15,673 nucleotides of DNA from a bacterium (GCA_021784715.1 JAJYHP010000011.1:1-15673); one strand, 5' to 3'; shown: positions 6,380 to 15,500, numbered from the stretch's first letter. Notes: generated from the letters alone by a model not told the origin. Translations and numbers: made by a program.

Positions 6380-6856
6380 CTAACGGTTGAAATCGCTCGG
6401 TTTAAGATTGTCGAGAAACTTCTTAAACCGAGAGAGATCCTCTTCGTCGCCCTCGCCGTTTTCATCGCGGCTCTCTTCGAGTACGATTTTGTCGGTAACG
6501 TAAATCGGCGCTTTCGCGCGCAATGCGAGCGCGATGCCGTCGGAGGGACGCGCGTCGATCTCTTTGAGTTCGCCGCCGGCGCGGACGACGAGTTTGGCGA
6601 AAAACGTCGAGTCGCGAATATCGTGAATGACGACCTGTTCGATCGTTCCCTCCAACGTTTCGACGATGGAGAGCATGAGGTCGTGCGAGAGCGGGCGCGG
6701 AGCGTGCCCGCCTTCGAGAACGTGTGAGATCGCCGCGGCTTCGAACGGCCCGATGAGAATCGGTAAGAAGTGCATGCCGTCGACCGCCTTGAGAATAACG
6801 ACCGGTTCGTGGGTGAGCAAATCGATTCCGAGCTTGTCGACCTTCATCTGGCGCAT
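6380..6856 (-). CDS. Bifunctional nuclease (BFN/DUF151) domain protein
   Basis: This is a 158-residue DUF151 protein. The family signature is plain: EPVVILK 17-23, LPILIGPFEAAAI 31-43, SHDLM 57-61, then IDARPSDGIALALRAKAPIYV spanning 100-120. Plant members (BBD/BFN) have RNase and DNase activity; bacterial roles are poorly known, so nuclease activity here is by family only. After the domain comes an acidic tail (DENGEGDEEDLSRFKKFLDNLKPSDF) instead of the UVR motif found in some homologues. Start choice: ATG at 6856, or ATG at 6847 (residue 4), which has AGGG at 10 nt and may be better. It is divergent from ychF (65 bp apart) and convergent with the NTF2-like pair. A 12-bp perfect inverted repeat lies inside its 3' end. 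Confidence 0.9.
   Translation of the reverse strand: MRQMKVDKLGIDLLTHEPVVILKAVDGMHFLPILIGPFEAAAISHVLEGGHAPRPLSHDLMLSIVETLEGTIEQVVIHDIRDSTFFAKLVVRAGGELKEIDARPSDGIALALRAKAPIYVTDKIVLEESRDENGEGDEEDLSRFKKFLDNLKPSDFNR
6396..6432. repeat. 12-bp perfect inverted repeat inside the 3' end of the nuclease gene
   Basis: CTCGGTTTAAGA (6396-6407) and TCTTAAACCGAG (6421-6432) are exact reverse complements separated by 13 bases. The arms encode parts of LSRFKK and LKPS in the BFN protein. The hairpin lies just inside the convergent junction with the NTF2-like gene, 32 nt past that gene's stop. Neither strand shows a T-tract after the stem, so it is not a textbook terminator, but with only 15 bp between the genes it may serve as a shared 3'-end structure. 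Confidence 0.6.
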
Positions 6857-6921
6857 ACCCTGGAGTAATCCTACGTGAGGCAGGCTTTCCCTGGCATGGG
6901 CGGAAGCGAAGCCGACTTGTC

Positions 6922-8016
6922 ATGGCACTCTCTTGCGGCATCGTCGGGCTTCCCAATGTCGGGAAATCCACCATCTTTAACGCGCTGACGCGTTCGGCGC
7001 AGGCGTTGGCGGCGAACTACCCCTTCGCAACGATCGAACCCAACGTCGGCGAGGTCGCCGTCCCCGACGAGCGGCTCGGTGTGCTCCAAGAGCTCGTGAA
7101 CGCTCGCCGCATCGTGCCGACCACGGTGCGTTTCGTCGATATCGCCGGCCTCGTCCGCGGGGCGAGCACGGGGCAGGGGCTCGGCAACGCCTTCCTCAGC
7201 CACATTCGCGAGACCGACGCGATCGCGATGGTCGTGCGCTGCTTCGACGACGCCAACGTCACCCACGTGGAAGGGGGGCCGGATCCGGCGCGCGATATCG
7301 AGATCATCGCGATCGAGCTCGCGCTCGCCGACCTCGCTACGATGCGCAAGCGCCTCGATCGTCTCGAGCGCGAAGCGCGCGCGAACCCGAAGCTCCGCCC
7401 GAACTATGACGCGGCGGCCCGGCTCACGGCGGCCCTCGAGGAGGGGCGGCCGGCGCGTGTCTTTCCCGAGGGCTCGCTCGAGCGCGAGGTTGCCCGCGAG
7501 AGCTTCCTGATTACGGTGAAGCCATTGCTCTACGTCGCCAACGTCGACGAGGCGCAGATCGCTGCGGAAGGGCCCTACGTCGCGGCGGTGCGGAGAGTCG
7601 CCGCGGGCGAGGGGGCGCAGGTGGTGCTGCTCTGCGGCAAGATCGAGGCGGAGTTCGCGGGACTCTCGGACGAGGAAGCACGTGCCTTTTGCGACGAGCT
7701 CGGCATCGTGCGTCGAGGGCTCGACGAACTGGCGCTCGCTGCCTTCGAGACCTTAGGGCTCATGACGTTTCTTACCGCCGGGGAGCAAGAGGTCCGCGCC
7801 TGGACGATCGAGCGCGGGACGAAAGCTCCGCAGGCCGCCGGTAAGATCCATAGCGATATCGAGCGCGGATTCATTCGCGCCGAGATCGTCAGCTACGAGG
7901 ACTACGCCGAGTATAAAACCATGGATGCCATCCGGGCCGCCGGACGGCTGCGGAGCGAAGGCAAAGAGTACGTCATGCAAGAGGGCGACGTCGTCAATTT
8001 TCGCTTCAACGTCTAA
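6922..8016 (+). CDS. ychF: Obg-like ATPase YchF
   Basis: This 364-residue protein matches the usual YchF length and layout. P-loop GLPNVGKS is at residues 9-16, with the switch region YPFATIEPNVG near 33-43. G3 DIAGLV is at 73-78. NVDE at 207-210 replaces the GTPase NKxD, the hallmark that makes YchF prefer ATP. A helical insertion at about 130-190 (coiled-coil) and the C-terminal TGS domain follow, ending MQEGDVVNFRFNV. YchF is a cytoplasmic, ribosome-associated ATPase linked to translation quality and oxidative-stress response. The ATG at 6922 is fixed by the conserved start MALSCGIVGLPN; the ribosome-binding site is weak. The gene is divergent from the nuclease gene with a 65-bp gap in which I see no clear promoter. 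Gene identity is secure. Confidence 0.97.
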   Translation: MALSCGIVGLPNVGKSTIFNALTRSAQALAANYPFATIEPNVGEVAVPDERLGVLQELVNARRIVPTTVRFVDIAGLVRGASTGQGLGNAFLSHIRETDAIAMVVRCFDDANVTHVEGGPDPARDIEIIAIELALADLATMRKRLDRLEREARANPKLRPNYDAAARLTAALEEGRPARVFPEGSLEREVARESFLITVKPLLYVANVDEAQIAAEGPYVAAVRRVAAGEGAQVVLLCGKIEAEFAGLSDEEARAFCDELGIVRRGLDELALAAFETLGLMTFLTAGEQEVRAWTIERGTKAPQAAGKIHSDIERGFIRAEIVSYEDYAEYKTMDAIRAAGRLRSEGKEYVMQEGDVVNFRFNV

Positions 8017-8022
8017 CTGGTT

Positions 8023-8104
8023 GGTATACCTAGCATCTGCGACCTAAGTGCTCCAGGAACCGCATGGAGCGAGCGCAAACGTGAGTCGGGTTTGCTCTTT
8101 GCGC
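8023..8104 (+). promoter_or_regulatory. Structured leader of the glutamate dehydrogenase gene
   Basis: The 119-bp gap between ychF and gdh carries three features in a row. First is the palindrome GGTATACC (8023-8030). Second is a 6-bp stem, GCTCCA (8050-8055) with TGGAGC (8065-8070), loop 9. Third is a 7-bp stem, GCGCAAA (8073-8079) with TTTGCGC (8098-8104), loop 18. An AT-rich spacer and AGGAGG (8118-8123) follow. Two adjacent hairpins before a metabolic gene suggest a regulatory leader, but I do not recognise a known riboswitch class. I cannot assign -35/-10 boxes with confidence. Confidence 0.4.
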
Positions 8105-8135
8105 ACATAAAGTTTTTAGGAGGCACCAGGTTTCT

Positions 8136-9395
8136 ATGAGCACCTCGCCCCGCGATGTCTCGGTCTTCGGCGACGGGATCACGTACTTCAAGGAAGCGGC
8201 GGATATTCTCGAGCTCGATGCGGGAATGCGACTCATTCTCACGCATCCGGCTCGCCAGATCATCTTTTCGATCCCGTTCCAGCGCGACACCGGAGAGTTC
8301 GAGGTCTTCACCGGATATCGCGTGCAGTATAGCTTCGCGCGCGGCGCGGCGAAGGGCGGCATCCGCTATCATCCCGGCGTCACGCTCGATGAGGTGACGG
8401 CGCTCGCATTCTGGATGACGTGGAAGTGCGCGGTCGTCGATCTTCCCTTCGGCGGAGCGAAGGGCGGCGTTACCTGCGATCCGGCGACGCTCTCCATGAA
8501 CGAACTCGAACGCATCACGCGTCGTTACGCCGCCGAGCTCGTCGAAGTCGTCGGTCCGGACAAAGACGTTCCGGCCCCCGACGTCAACACGACTCCGCAG
8601 ATCATGGCGTGGTTCATGGATACCTACTCGATGCACGTGCGTCAGAACGTCCCCGGCGTCGTCACGGGCAAACCGCTGGAGATCGGCGGCTCGCGCGGAC
8701 GCGTCGAAGCGACCGGACGCGGCGTGACGATCTGCGCGCTCGATCAGATGGCGAAGATGGGATTGAAGCCGGAGCAGAGCAGCATCGCGATTCAAGGTTT
8801 CGGCAACGTCGGCATGTATGCCGCGAAGCTCTTCGCCGAACGCGGCTGCAAGATCGTCGGCATCTCCGACGTCACCGGTGCCTACTACAACGAAAAAGGG
8901 ATCGACGTTGCGGCGGCGATGAAACATACCGCCGAGCATCGGTCGCTCGATGGCTTCAAGGGAGGCGAGAAAATCAGTAACGGCGAGTTGCTGACCGCTT
9001 CCTGCGACGTGCTCGTGCCGGCCGCACTGGAGAAGGTCTTTACCGCGGATAATGCCGCGCAGGTGAAGGCGAAGCTGATCGTCGAGGGCGCGAACGGCCC
9101 CACGACCCCCGAAGCCGCGAATATCTTCAGAGAGCGCGGCGTCGTCGTGATCCCCGATATTATGGCGAACGCCGGCGGGGTGACCGTCTCGTACTTCGAG
9201 TGGGTTCAAGATCGCATGGGGTACTTCTGGAAAGAATCCGAGGTGAACGAACGCCTCGAAGACACCTTACTCGAAAACCTCCATCGCATCCAGGAGTTCG
9301 CCAAGAAGCACAACACGACGTTGCGCATCGCGGCCTACTCGATCGCGATCGATCGCGTGGTAAAGGCGCTGCGCTTACGCGGGATCTACGCCTAG
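8136..9395 (+). CDS. gdhA: Glutamate dehydrogenase (Glu/Leu/Phe/Val dehydrogenase family)
   Basis: This 419-residue protein, the length of hexameric bacterial and archaeal GDH, interconverts glutamate with 2-oxoglutarate and ammonia using a nicotinamide cofactor in the cytoplasm. The substrate domain shows AAKGGIRYHP (K73) and LPFGGAKGGV (catalytic K109), then PAPDVNT at 146-152. The dinucleotide domain has GFGNVG at 221-226 and a following acidic residue in GISDVTG (D245), which hints at NAD rather than NADP. The block VEGANGPTTPEA is intact, as is the C-terminal AAYSIAIDRV. The ATG at 8136 follows AGGAGG at 12 nt and AGG at 5 nt. A leucine or phenylalanine dehydrogenase is less likely, as those are shorter (about 350-370 residues). 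It has its own structured leader and a strong terminator, so it is probably monocistronic or loosely linked to ychF. Confidence 0.95.
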   Translation: MSTSPRDVSVFGDGITYFKEAADILELDAGMRLILTHPARQIIFSIPFQRDTGEFEVFTGYRVQYSFARGAAKGGIRYHPGVTLDEVTALAFWMTWKCAVVDLPFGGAKGGVTCDPATLSMNELERITRRYAAELVEVVGPDKDVPAPDVNTTPQIMAWFMDTYSMHVRQNVPGVVTGKPLEIGGSRGRVEATGRGVTICALDQMAKMGLKPEQSSIAIQGFGNVGMYAAKLFAERGCKIVGISDVTGAYYNEKGIDVAAAMKHTAEHRSLDGFKGGEKISNGELLTASCDVLVPAALEKVFTADNAAQVKAKLIVEGANGPTTPEAANIFRERGVVVIPDIMANAGGVTVSYFEWVQDRMGYFWKESEVNERLEDTLLENLHRIQEFAKKHNTTLRIAAYSIAIDRVVKALRLRGIYA

Positions 9396-9415
9396 CACCG
9401 ACGAGCCCGGGAAAT

Positions 9416-9455
9416 AAAGAAGCGGCCCGCCGAGCGATCGGCGGGCCGCTTCTTT
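9416..9455. terminator. Strong bidirectional hairpin terminator
   Basis: An 18-bp perfect stem (9416-9433 with 9438-9455) closes a GCGA loop. It sits 20 bp past the gdh stop and 15 bp past the convergent SGNH hydrolase stop. The arms end in A-rich sequence on the left (AAATAAAGA) and CTTCTTT on the right, so RNA from either strand gets a U-rich tail. This is the clearest terminator in the window. Confidence 0.93.
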
Positions 9456-9470
9456 GCGTTCGTCGGAACG

Positions 9471-11246
9471 CTAGTGCGTTGCGAACGGATCGGGGTAGAA
9501 GTATCCGGTTCCGTTGTACACGTTGATGGGGCTGACTTGGGTCATCGTCGTGCCGTACGCCGTGTTGATGGTTTGGATGAAGGCGTTGGCGATGAGCGCG
9601 TAGCCCGTATCGGAGGGATGCAAACCGTCAAAGCTCAGGATGCCGCCGCCGAATCCGAGGGTGCAGCATTTGCCGGGGTTGATCGTAAGCGCTTGCATGA
9701 AGTAGGGACTCGGATTCGCACCGATCGCGCCCTTCCATGAGAGGTTATCCTCGAGGGTCTTCGTATCGACGAGCGGCGTGTTCGTCGCCTGGGCGGCGGC
9801 GAAGATGCCGTTGTTGATGTTGTCGTTGACCGCCTGTACTTGAGCGGCCCACGCTGGCGTGAAGTAGTAGCCGCCGAGCCCCGTGCCGGTTCCGTTCGGA
9901 TCCAGTTGGTAAGGAGCGACCTGTAATTGTGCGAGCAGTGCAGTCGCGAGCGCGGTCGGATTTGCAAGAAGCGTCGGATTGGCCTTGAGGACCGCCCCGA
10001 GCGCCTCCATAGTCGTAATCATACCGGTCTCGGTGAGGTAGCCCGTCGGCGCGGTGGTGCTGCACGTTCCGGCAACGCTTCCGGGGGTGCAGAGATTGTA
10101 CGCCAGAGCGACCGCGTCCACGAGGCCTTGCGCCTGGGCCGGGGTGATCGGCAGCGCCGGGCTCTGCGAGCTGGCGAAGAGCACGATCGTGCAGGCCGCG
10201 TTTGCCTGGAGGTTACAAGCAAAGTTTGGATCTGCACTTAGGAATGGAGCCAGCTGCGGCGACGTGATTTGCGACGTGAGCACCGCCGGGTCTTGGACGG
10301 TGAAGAACTGCGGAGCGACCAGGATGTCGGGGATATTCGCCACGACGACCTTGGCGCCGGCGCCCTTCAGCTGATTGATGATGGTGGTGATATCGCTCTG
10401 GACCTGAGCCTCGGAGGTATCGTCACCCTGCCATTGCCCGGCGCTAAAGGCGTACTTCAGCAGGTCGTTCGCGCCGAGCCAGACGGTCGCGAGCGTTGGT
10501 TTCAGGGAGACCGCTGCGGAGAGCGGGGTCAGCGAGGAACCGAGGTTCGTGAAGCCGTGGAGAACCGGCCAGAAATCCTGGCTCTCGCCGCCGACGACGC
10601 CTTGAACCGCGGAGGGGATGCCGGGGATCGCCGCACAGCTGGGGACGAGCGGCTGATGCATGGCGATCTCTTCGTGAATGGTGAGCCCGGGGATGCCGAG
10701 ATCGAGCGGCGTCGCCCCTGGGTACATAAGCGTCGATCCGACCGTCGAGAGGCTATAGGCCGCCTGATCGTTCGACTTGCAGCTCGTTTGATAGAGCTCC
10801 CCGAACGGGAGGCCGCCGGTGAGCGCCGGGTTTGCCGGAATGATCTCGTTGCCGAAACCCGGCCCCGCGATCAGCGGGAGCGGGCTGGTCGGGCCGGCCA
10901 TCGCCAGCGGACTGAACGGGAGGCCGGTGTATGCGGTCTGCGCTTGCTGGTAGAGCAGCGACCACCAGCCGTTCTCTTGCCCGGCCGGTATCGGTAGGGC
11001 CGCATATGGCGTACCCGCGACGAGCGGGTTCGTGAGCGTTGGGTCGCCGAGCCAGCCCGAGGATTGATAGCCGGCGGTCAGGCTGTCGCCGACACCGACG
11101 ATGCGCGACAGCACGTTGGGGACGGAGGTGGGTACCGGAGCCGGATTGATCGAGGAGCTGCTGCCGCCGCCGCCGCACGCCGCGAGTGCGGCCATGGCAA
11201 CGAGAGCGAACGCTCGTTGGAGGTGCTTGATCTTCATCGTTCTCAT
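9471..11246 (-). CDS. SGNH/GDSL hydrolase lipoprotein
   Basis: This is a 591-residue predicted lipoprotein. A signal peptide ends in the lipobox LAAC with Cys24 as the acylation site, followed by a G/S-rich linker. Block I VGVGDSLTAGY gives nucleophile Ser55; block III GAND is at 258-261; block V DGLHPSD supplies Asp540 and His543. These are the hallmarks of esterases, lipases and carbohydrate deacetylases of the SGNH fold. The blocks are separated by about 200 and 280 residues, so the protein is about twice a simple SGNH domain and must carry large insertions rich in Ala, Pro, Thr and Gln. Starts: ATG at 11246, or ATG at 11237 with AAGGA 8 nt upstream, which may be preferred. It lies 7 bp after the candidate barrel gene on the same strand, so the pair is probably one operon. 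Substrate unknown. Confidence 0.88.
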   Translation of the reverse strand: MRTMKIKHLQRAFALVAMAALAACGGGGSSSSINPAPVPTSVPNVLSRIVGVGDSLTAGYQSSGWLGDPTLTNPLVAGTPYAALPIPAGQENGWWSLLYQQAQTAYTGLPFSPLAMAGPTSPLPLIAGPGFGNEIIPANPALTGGLPFGELYQTSCKSNDQAAYSLSTVGSTLMYPGATPLDLGIPGLTIHEEIAMHQPLVPSCAAIPGIPSAVQGVVGGESQDFWPVLHGFTNLGSSLTPLSAAVSLKPTLATVWLGANDLLKYAFSAGQWQGDDTSEAQVQSDITTIINQLKGAGAKVVVANIPDILVAPQFFTVQDPAVLTSQITSPQLAPFLSADPNFACNLQANAACTIVLFASSQSPALPITPAQAQGLVDAVALAYNLCTPGSVAGTCSTTAPTGYLTETGMITTMEALGAVLKANPTLLANPTALATALLAQLQVAPYQLDPNGTGTGLGGYYFTPAWAAQVQAVNDNINNGIFAAAQATNTPLVDTKTLEDNLSWKGAIGANPSPYFMQALTINPGKCCTLGFGGGILSFDGLHPSDTGYALIANAFIQTINTAYGTTMTQVSPINVYNGTGYFYPDPFATH

Positions 11247-11253
11247 CCTTGCC

Positions 11254-12447
11254 TTAGAACTGAATCACGCTCGGCGAACCGATGCCGAACTGAATCTGAA
11301 TTTGAGTGGCTTTGAGGCCGCCGACGACCGGCGCACATTGCGTGATCGAGGCGCAGGAGATCGCCGAGACGCCGTACGGGGTCTCGTTCGAAGGCCCACC
11401 GCTATTGAGCTGGAGCTGAACGAAGGTGTTCTTCGTCAAGCGACGCGAGACGCCGAGGAAATACGCGAAGAGATGCTGCGCGTAGGGATCGGTCGGCAGG
11501 TAGTCGCGCGAGCTCTGCGGCTCGAAGAAGAATTTCGTCTTGGCATCGGGCGTATATTCGAGATAGAGGATCTGATAGAGCTGCGCTTTGTTGACGCCGT
11601 TAATGCCGTTGGGATGGTTGAGCCAGCCCGGAGCGACGGTGAAGGTGCCGAACATCTTCGGCGTCTTCAGGAACGGAACGGTGAGCGCGAGCGACCAAAC
11701 TTGAGCCGAGCGCGTTTTCGTGTTGAAGAAGAGCGGGCCGTCGGGCGGATTGACGGCGAAGGGAACCGTGTCGTCGTTCTGCGTCGAAGCGCCGATCTTC
11801 GACCAGCGCGAAACGTAGGTCGGCGTCAGGACGAGCGGCAGCACGCGACCGTTCTTGAACTTGATCGAGAAAAGTTTCTCGTAGTTGAAGAACAGGAACG
11901 TATCTTTCGTGGTGACGTTGATGTTCTCAGGGGTGCAGCCGTTCGCCGAGGTATTGTTGAGGTTCACGCAACCGATGGGATTTGCAAAACCCTGCAAATA
12001 AAGCGGTACGGTGCCGCTGTTGAAGCCGTACGGATAATGCTGGAGCTGGTACATCGAGACCATGAAGCGGCTCGTCGGGTTGAAGCCATAGCCGGCAACG
12101 AGATCGACGCCTCCGGGCAGCCATTGACCTTTCGCGGTTCCAATGTTGCCGTATGGATACGCCATCGACGCGTCGGCGGTATAGGTAAAACCGGTGGGGA
12201 GCCCTTGCTGGACCGTCTTGCCCCCAACGGGGTGCTGTTCGACGGGCGGAACCTGAGCGACCGTATGCTTGCCGACGGCGTTTTTCGCGGTCGGGGCCTT
12301 CATCGCGTTCTTAATCGCGGTGTTCGCACCGCCGACCACGTTGGTCGCAAAGGCCTCGCTCGTGGTAGCGGCGGCTGGGGCCGCCGAGAGCCCTAGCGCG
12401 ATCAGAGCCGCACCAGCGGCCACCGCGCGAAGAGAAAGTTTGTGCAT
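11254..12447 (-). CDS. Exported probable outer-membrane beta-barrel protein
   Basis: I do not recognise a named family. From the ATG at 12447 (GGAG 6 nt upstream) the product has 397 residues; longer starts at 12453 (ATG) and 12459 (TTG) are possible. The signal peptide MHKLSLRAVAAGAALIALGLSAAPAAA has likely cleavage near residue 27. A polar Ala/Thr/Val/Lys segment to about residue 85 follows. The rest is rich in aromatic, Gly, Asn and alternating hydrophobic/polar residues, as in beta-strands (GQWLPGGVDLVAGYGFN, TFLFFNYEKLFSIKF, FVQLQLNSGG, IQIQFGIG). It ends in Phe (VIQF), the usual C-terminal signal for barrel assembly. Function may be a transporter or porin, by appearance only. Four cysteines occur in two pairs. 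The SGNH lipoprotein follows 7 bp downstream, suggesting joint function at the outer membrane. Confidence 0.7.
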   Translation of the reverse strand: MHKLSLRAVAAGAALIALGLSAAPAAATTSEAFATNVVGGANTAIKNAMKAPTAKNAVGKHTVAQVPPVEQHPVGGKTVQQGLPTGFTYTADASMAYPYGNIGTAKGQWLPGGVDLVAGYGFNPTSRFMVSMYQLQHYPYGFNSGTVPLYLQGFANPIGCVNLNNTSANGCTPENINVTTKDTFLFFNYEKLFSIKFKNGRVLPLVLTPTYVSRWSKIGASTQNDDTVPFAVNPPDGPLFFNTKTRSAQVWSLALTVPFLKTPKMFGTFTVAPGWLNHPNGINGVNKAQLYQILYLEYTPDAKTKFFFEPQSSRDYLPTDPYAQHLFAYFLGVSRRLTKNTFVQLQLNSGGPSNETPYGVSAISCASITQCAPVVGGLKATQIQIQFGIGSPSVIQF

Positions 12448-12505
12448 TCGCATCTCCAAATCGGGAGGCCGGCGGAAAACGGAAAAGCGTCCCCCGGTTG
12501 GAGGG

Positions 12506-12520
12506 TTAAGTTGCTCTTAA
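12506..12520. repeat. Short palindrome upstream of the barrel gene
   Basis: TTAAG (12506-12510) and CTTAA (12516-12520) flank TTGCT in the 104-bp gap between the RND gene's stop and the barrel start. It is a possible operator or promoter element. I see no clear -35/-10 pair and no terminator with a T-tract in the gap, so read-through from the RND gene is possible. Confidence 0.2.
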
Positions 12521-12551
12521 TGGCCCGCATTCCCTGGCGTGGAAGAGTGCC

Positions 12552-15500
12552 TTAGCCCCGCGGGGGCGTCGAATTTTTCCCGAGGTCGAGCCCGGCCGTG
12601 GTGCCATGGATATCGACGAACGGACGGCCGAAAAAACGCTCCTCCGCGCTCTTGATCACTACGTAGAGTACCGGGGTCACGAGCAGGTTGAGGAACGTCG
12701 AGACGACCATCCCGCCGAAGACGACGGTCCCGATCGACTGGCGCGCGGCGCTTCCGGCACCGGTCGCAAAGACGAGGGGGGTCGCGCCGAGGATGAAGGC
12801 GATCGAGGTCATGAGGATCGGGCGGAGACGGGTTTGTGCGCCGCGGAACGCCGCGGTGGTGATGTCGGCGCCGGCGCGGAGCTGTTGGTTGGCGAACTCG
12901 ACGATCAGGATCGCGTTCTTACTCGCCAACCCAACGAGCATCACGTAGCCGACTTGAACGTAGACGTTCTGCGCCATCCCCATGAACGGGATGAAGTTGC
13001 GTAGGCCGATCAAAGCTAAGGCGCCAAAGAGCGCGGCCGGAACGGCGAGTAGGACGATGAGCGGGTCGATCCAGTTTTCGTAGAGTGCGGCGAGCACCAG
13101 AAAGACGAAGATAATGCCGAGCGTGAAGAGCACGATGGTTTGCGAACCCGCATGGATCTCTTCCAACGAGATGCCGCTCCACTCGTAGCTGACGCCGGGC
13201 GGGGCGACGCGTTTGAAGATTTGCTCCATCGCGGTGATGGCTTCGCCCGAGCTGTGCCCGCTTGCGGCCTGCCCGGTGATCTCGATGTTACGATAGAGAT
13301 TGTAATGATCGATCACCGGCGCCGAGAGCGTGCGCTTGACGTTCACGAGTTCGGGAAGCGGAATCATCCCGCCGCTCGCCGAGCGCGTGTAGAGGCTCTG
13401 CAACGAAGCGATCCGGTCGCGATAGGGTTCGTCGCCCTCGACGTAAACGCGGTAGGATTGATCGAGGTAAGTGAAATCGTTCACGTACGCGCCGCCGAGC
13501 ATGACGCCGAGCGTCGCGTAGAGATCGCCGAGCGGAACCCCGAGCGAGATCGCCTTCTGGCGGTCGACGGTTGCGTCGAGCTGCGGCGAGTTAATTGCGA
13601 ATTGCGTTCTCACCTGAGCGAGGCGCGGGTCCTTTGCGGCCGCCGCGATGATTTTCTTCGCGACGCCGTCGAGCTGTCGCAGGCTGAGCGTTCCGTTGTT
13701 TTCGAGCTCGAATTGGAAGCCCGAGGTGGTTCCCACGCCGCTGATCGCCGGCGGGTTGAAGACGAGAACCTGGGCTTTCGCGTACGACAAAAAATGATAG
13801 AAATATTTAAACGCCAGGAACCCGGCGGAATTGAACGGGCCGTTTCGTTGCCCCCACGGCTTGAGCCGCACGAACATAATACCGCGGTTGGGCGTGGAAC
13901 CACCGAAACTAAACCCACCGATATTGAAGACGTGCTCTACCTGCGGCTGCGAGAGCAGATACTTCTCTACCTGTACCGCGACCGCGTGCTCGCCGGCGAG
14001 CGAGGTGCCTTCGGGCGCTTGAATGAGGCAGATGATATAGCCTTGGTCTTCGTCGGGGATGAACCCGGAGGGGATGGCCTTAAAGAGAACGACGACGAGC
14101 ACCAACGTTAGCGCGAAGCCGAGCAATACGCGGCCCCGCACCGTAATCAAGCGCGGCAACGTCGCGGCGTAGGACGTGCGAAAACGTTCGAGGCGGCGGT
14201 TGAACCAGGTGAAGAGACCGAAACGCGGCGGCCGGTCGCCGACGTGTAAGAATTTCACCGCTAACGGCGGCGCGAGCGTCAGCGATGCGAAGAGCGAGAT
14301 GGAGATCGATCCGACGATCGTCAGCGCGAATTGTTTGTAGATCTGTCCGGTCGTTCCCGGGAAAAATGCGACCGGAATGAAGACCGCCAGGAGGACGAGC
14401 GACGAGGCGACGACCGCGCCTTGAATCTCCTCCATCGCTTCGGCCGCCCCCGCGAGCACCCCCGCGCCGCGGAGTTTCACGATGCGTTCGATGTTCTCGA
14501 TGACGACGATCGCGTCGTCGACGACGAGCCCGGTCGCCAGCGTGATGCCGAACAAGGTGATCGTATTGATCGAGAAACCGAAGATCTTCATGATCGCGAA
14601 CGTGCCGATCAGGGCGACCGGAATCGTAATCGCGGGTATGAGCGTCGCGCGACCGTTCTGTAAGAAGAGATAGATGACGGCGATCACGAGGAGGATCGAG
14701 ATCAATAGCGTGATCAAGACGTCTTTGATCGACTCTTGTACGAACGCCGTGGAGCTGAACGCGACCTGGTAGTGGACGCCGGACGGAAACTTCTTTTCCA
14801 GCTTGTTCATCTCGGCGATCACCGCGCTCGAGACCGTGAGGGCGTTCGCCGAAGGATACTGCTGGACGCCCATACCGACGACGTTCTGGTGCCCGTCGAA
14901 GCGCAAGAAACTGCTGTAATCCTCGGCGCCGAGATCGACGCGCGCGACGTCGCCGAGGCGGGTGATGCCGCCGTTGGGATCGGAGCGCAGGATGATATCG
15001 CGGAACTGCTGCGGGGTCGTGAGGCGCCCTTGAACGCTCACGACGTAGGTGTAGGGTTGGTTCGCCGGCTGCGGCGGGGAACCGATACTGCCGCCCGCGA
15101 CCGCCGCATTTTGCGTCTGAATCGCCGAGAGCACGTCGGTGACGGTGAGGCCGCGCGCGGCGAGTTCGTGCGGATCGAGCCATATCCGCATCGCGTAGAG
15201 ACGCTCGCCGAAAATATTGACGTTGCTGACGCCGGGGATGCGCTTGAGATCGTTGACGATGTTCAGTGCGGCGTAATTGCTAAGGAAAAGCGTGTCGTAT
15301 TTTTTCGTGTTCGAGATGAGCGACATGCCCATGACGAACGATCCGGCATTTTTGCTGACCGTAACGCCGGATTGCGTCACGGTGCCGGGAAGGCGCCCGA
15401 ATGCGCTCTGGATCGCGTTCTGTACGTCGGCGGCGGCGATGTCGAGATTGGTGCCGAGGTGAAAGGTGCACGTTATCGACGACGACCCTTGCGCGCTCAC

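Noticed and set aside
8021..8049. Sigma-70-type promoter in the ychF-gdh gap (TTGGTA as -35)
   Set aside because: No acceptable -10 box lies at the right spacing, so I do not call it.
11101..12396. Long open frame (431 codons) on the plus strand opposite the barrel gene
   Set aside because: Composition is Arg/Glu/Asp-rich without family-like blocks, as expected for the complement of GC-rich coding DNA; the minus-strand gene has a signal peptide, a ribosome-binding site and a barrel-like end.
12555..12567. Terminator hairpin GCCCC-GCG-GGGGC at the end of the RND gene
   Set aside because: It is a 5-bp stem inside the last codons with no T-tract afterwards; in DNA this GC-rich such stems are common by chance.
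13140..14111. Open frame of 323 codons opposite the RND permease
   Set aside because: It lies wholly within a well-supported RND gene and shows only charge-rich shadow sequence with no recognisable motif.
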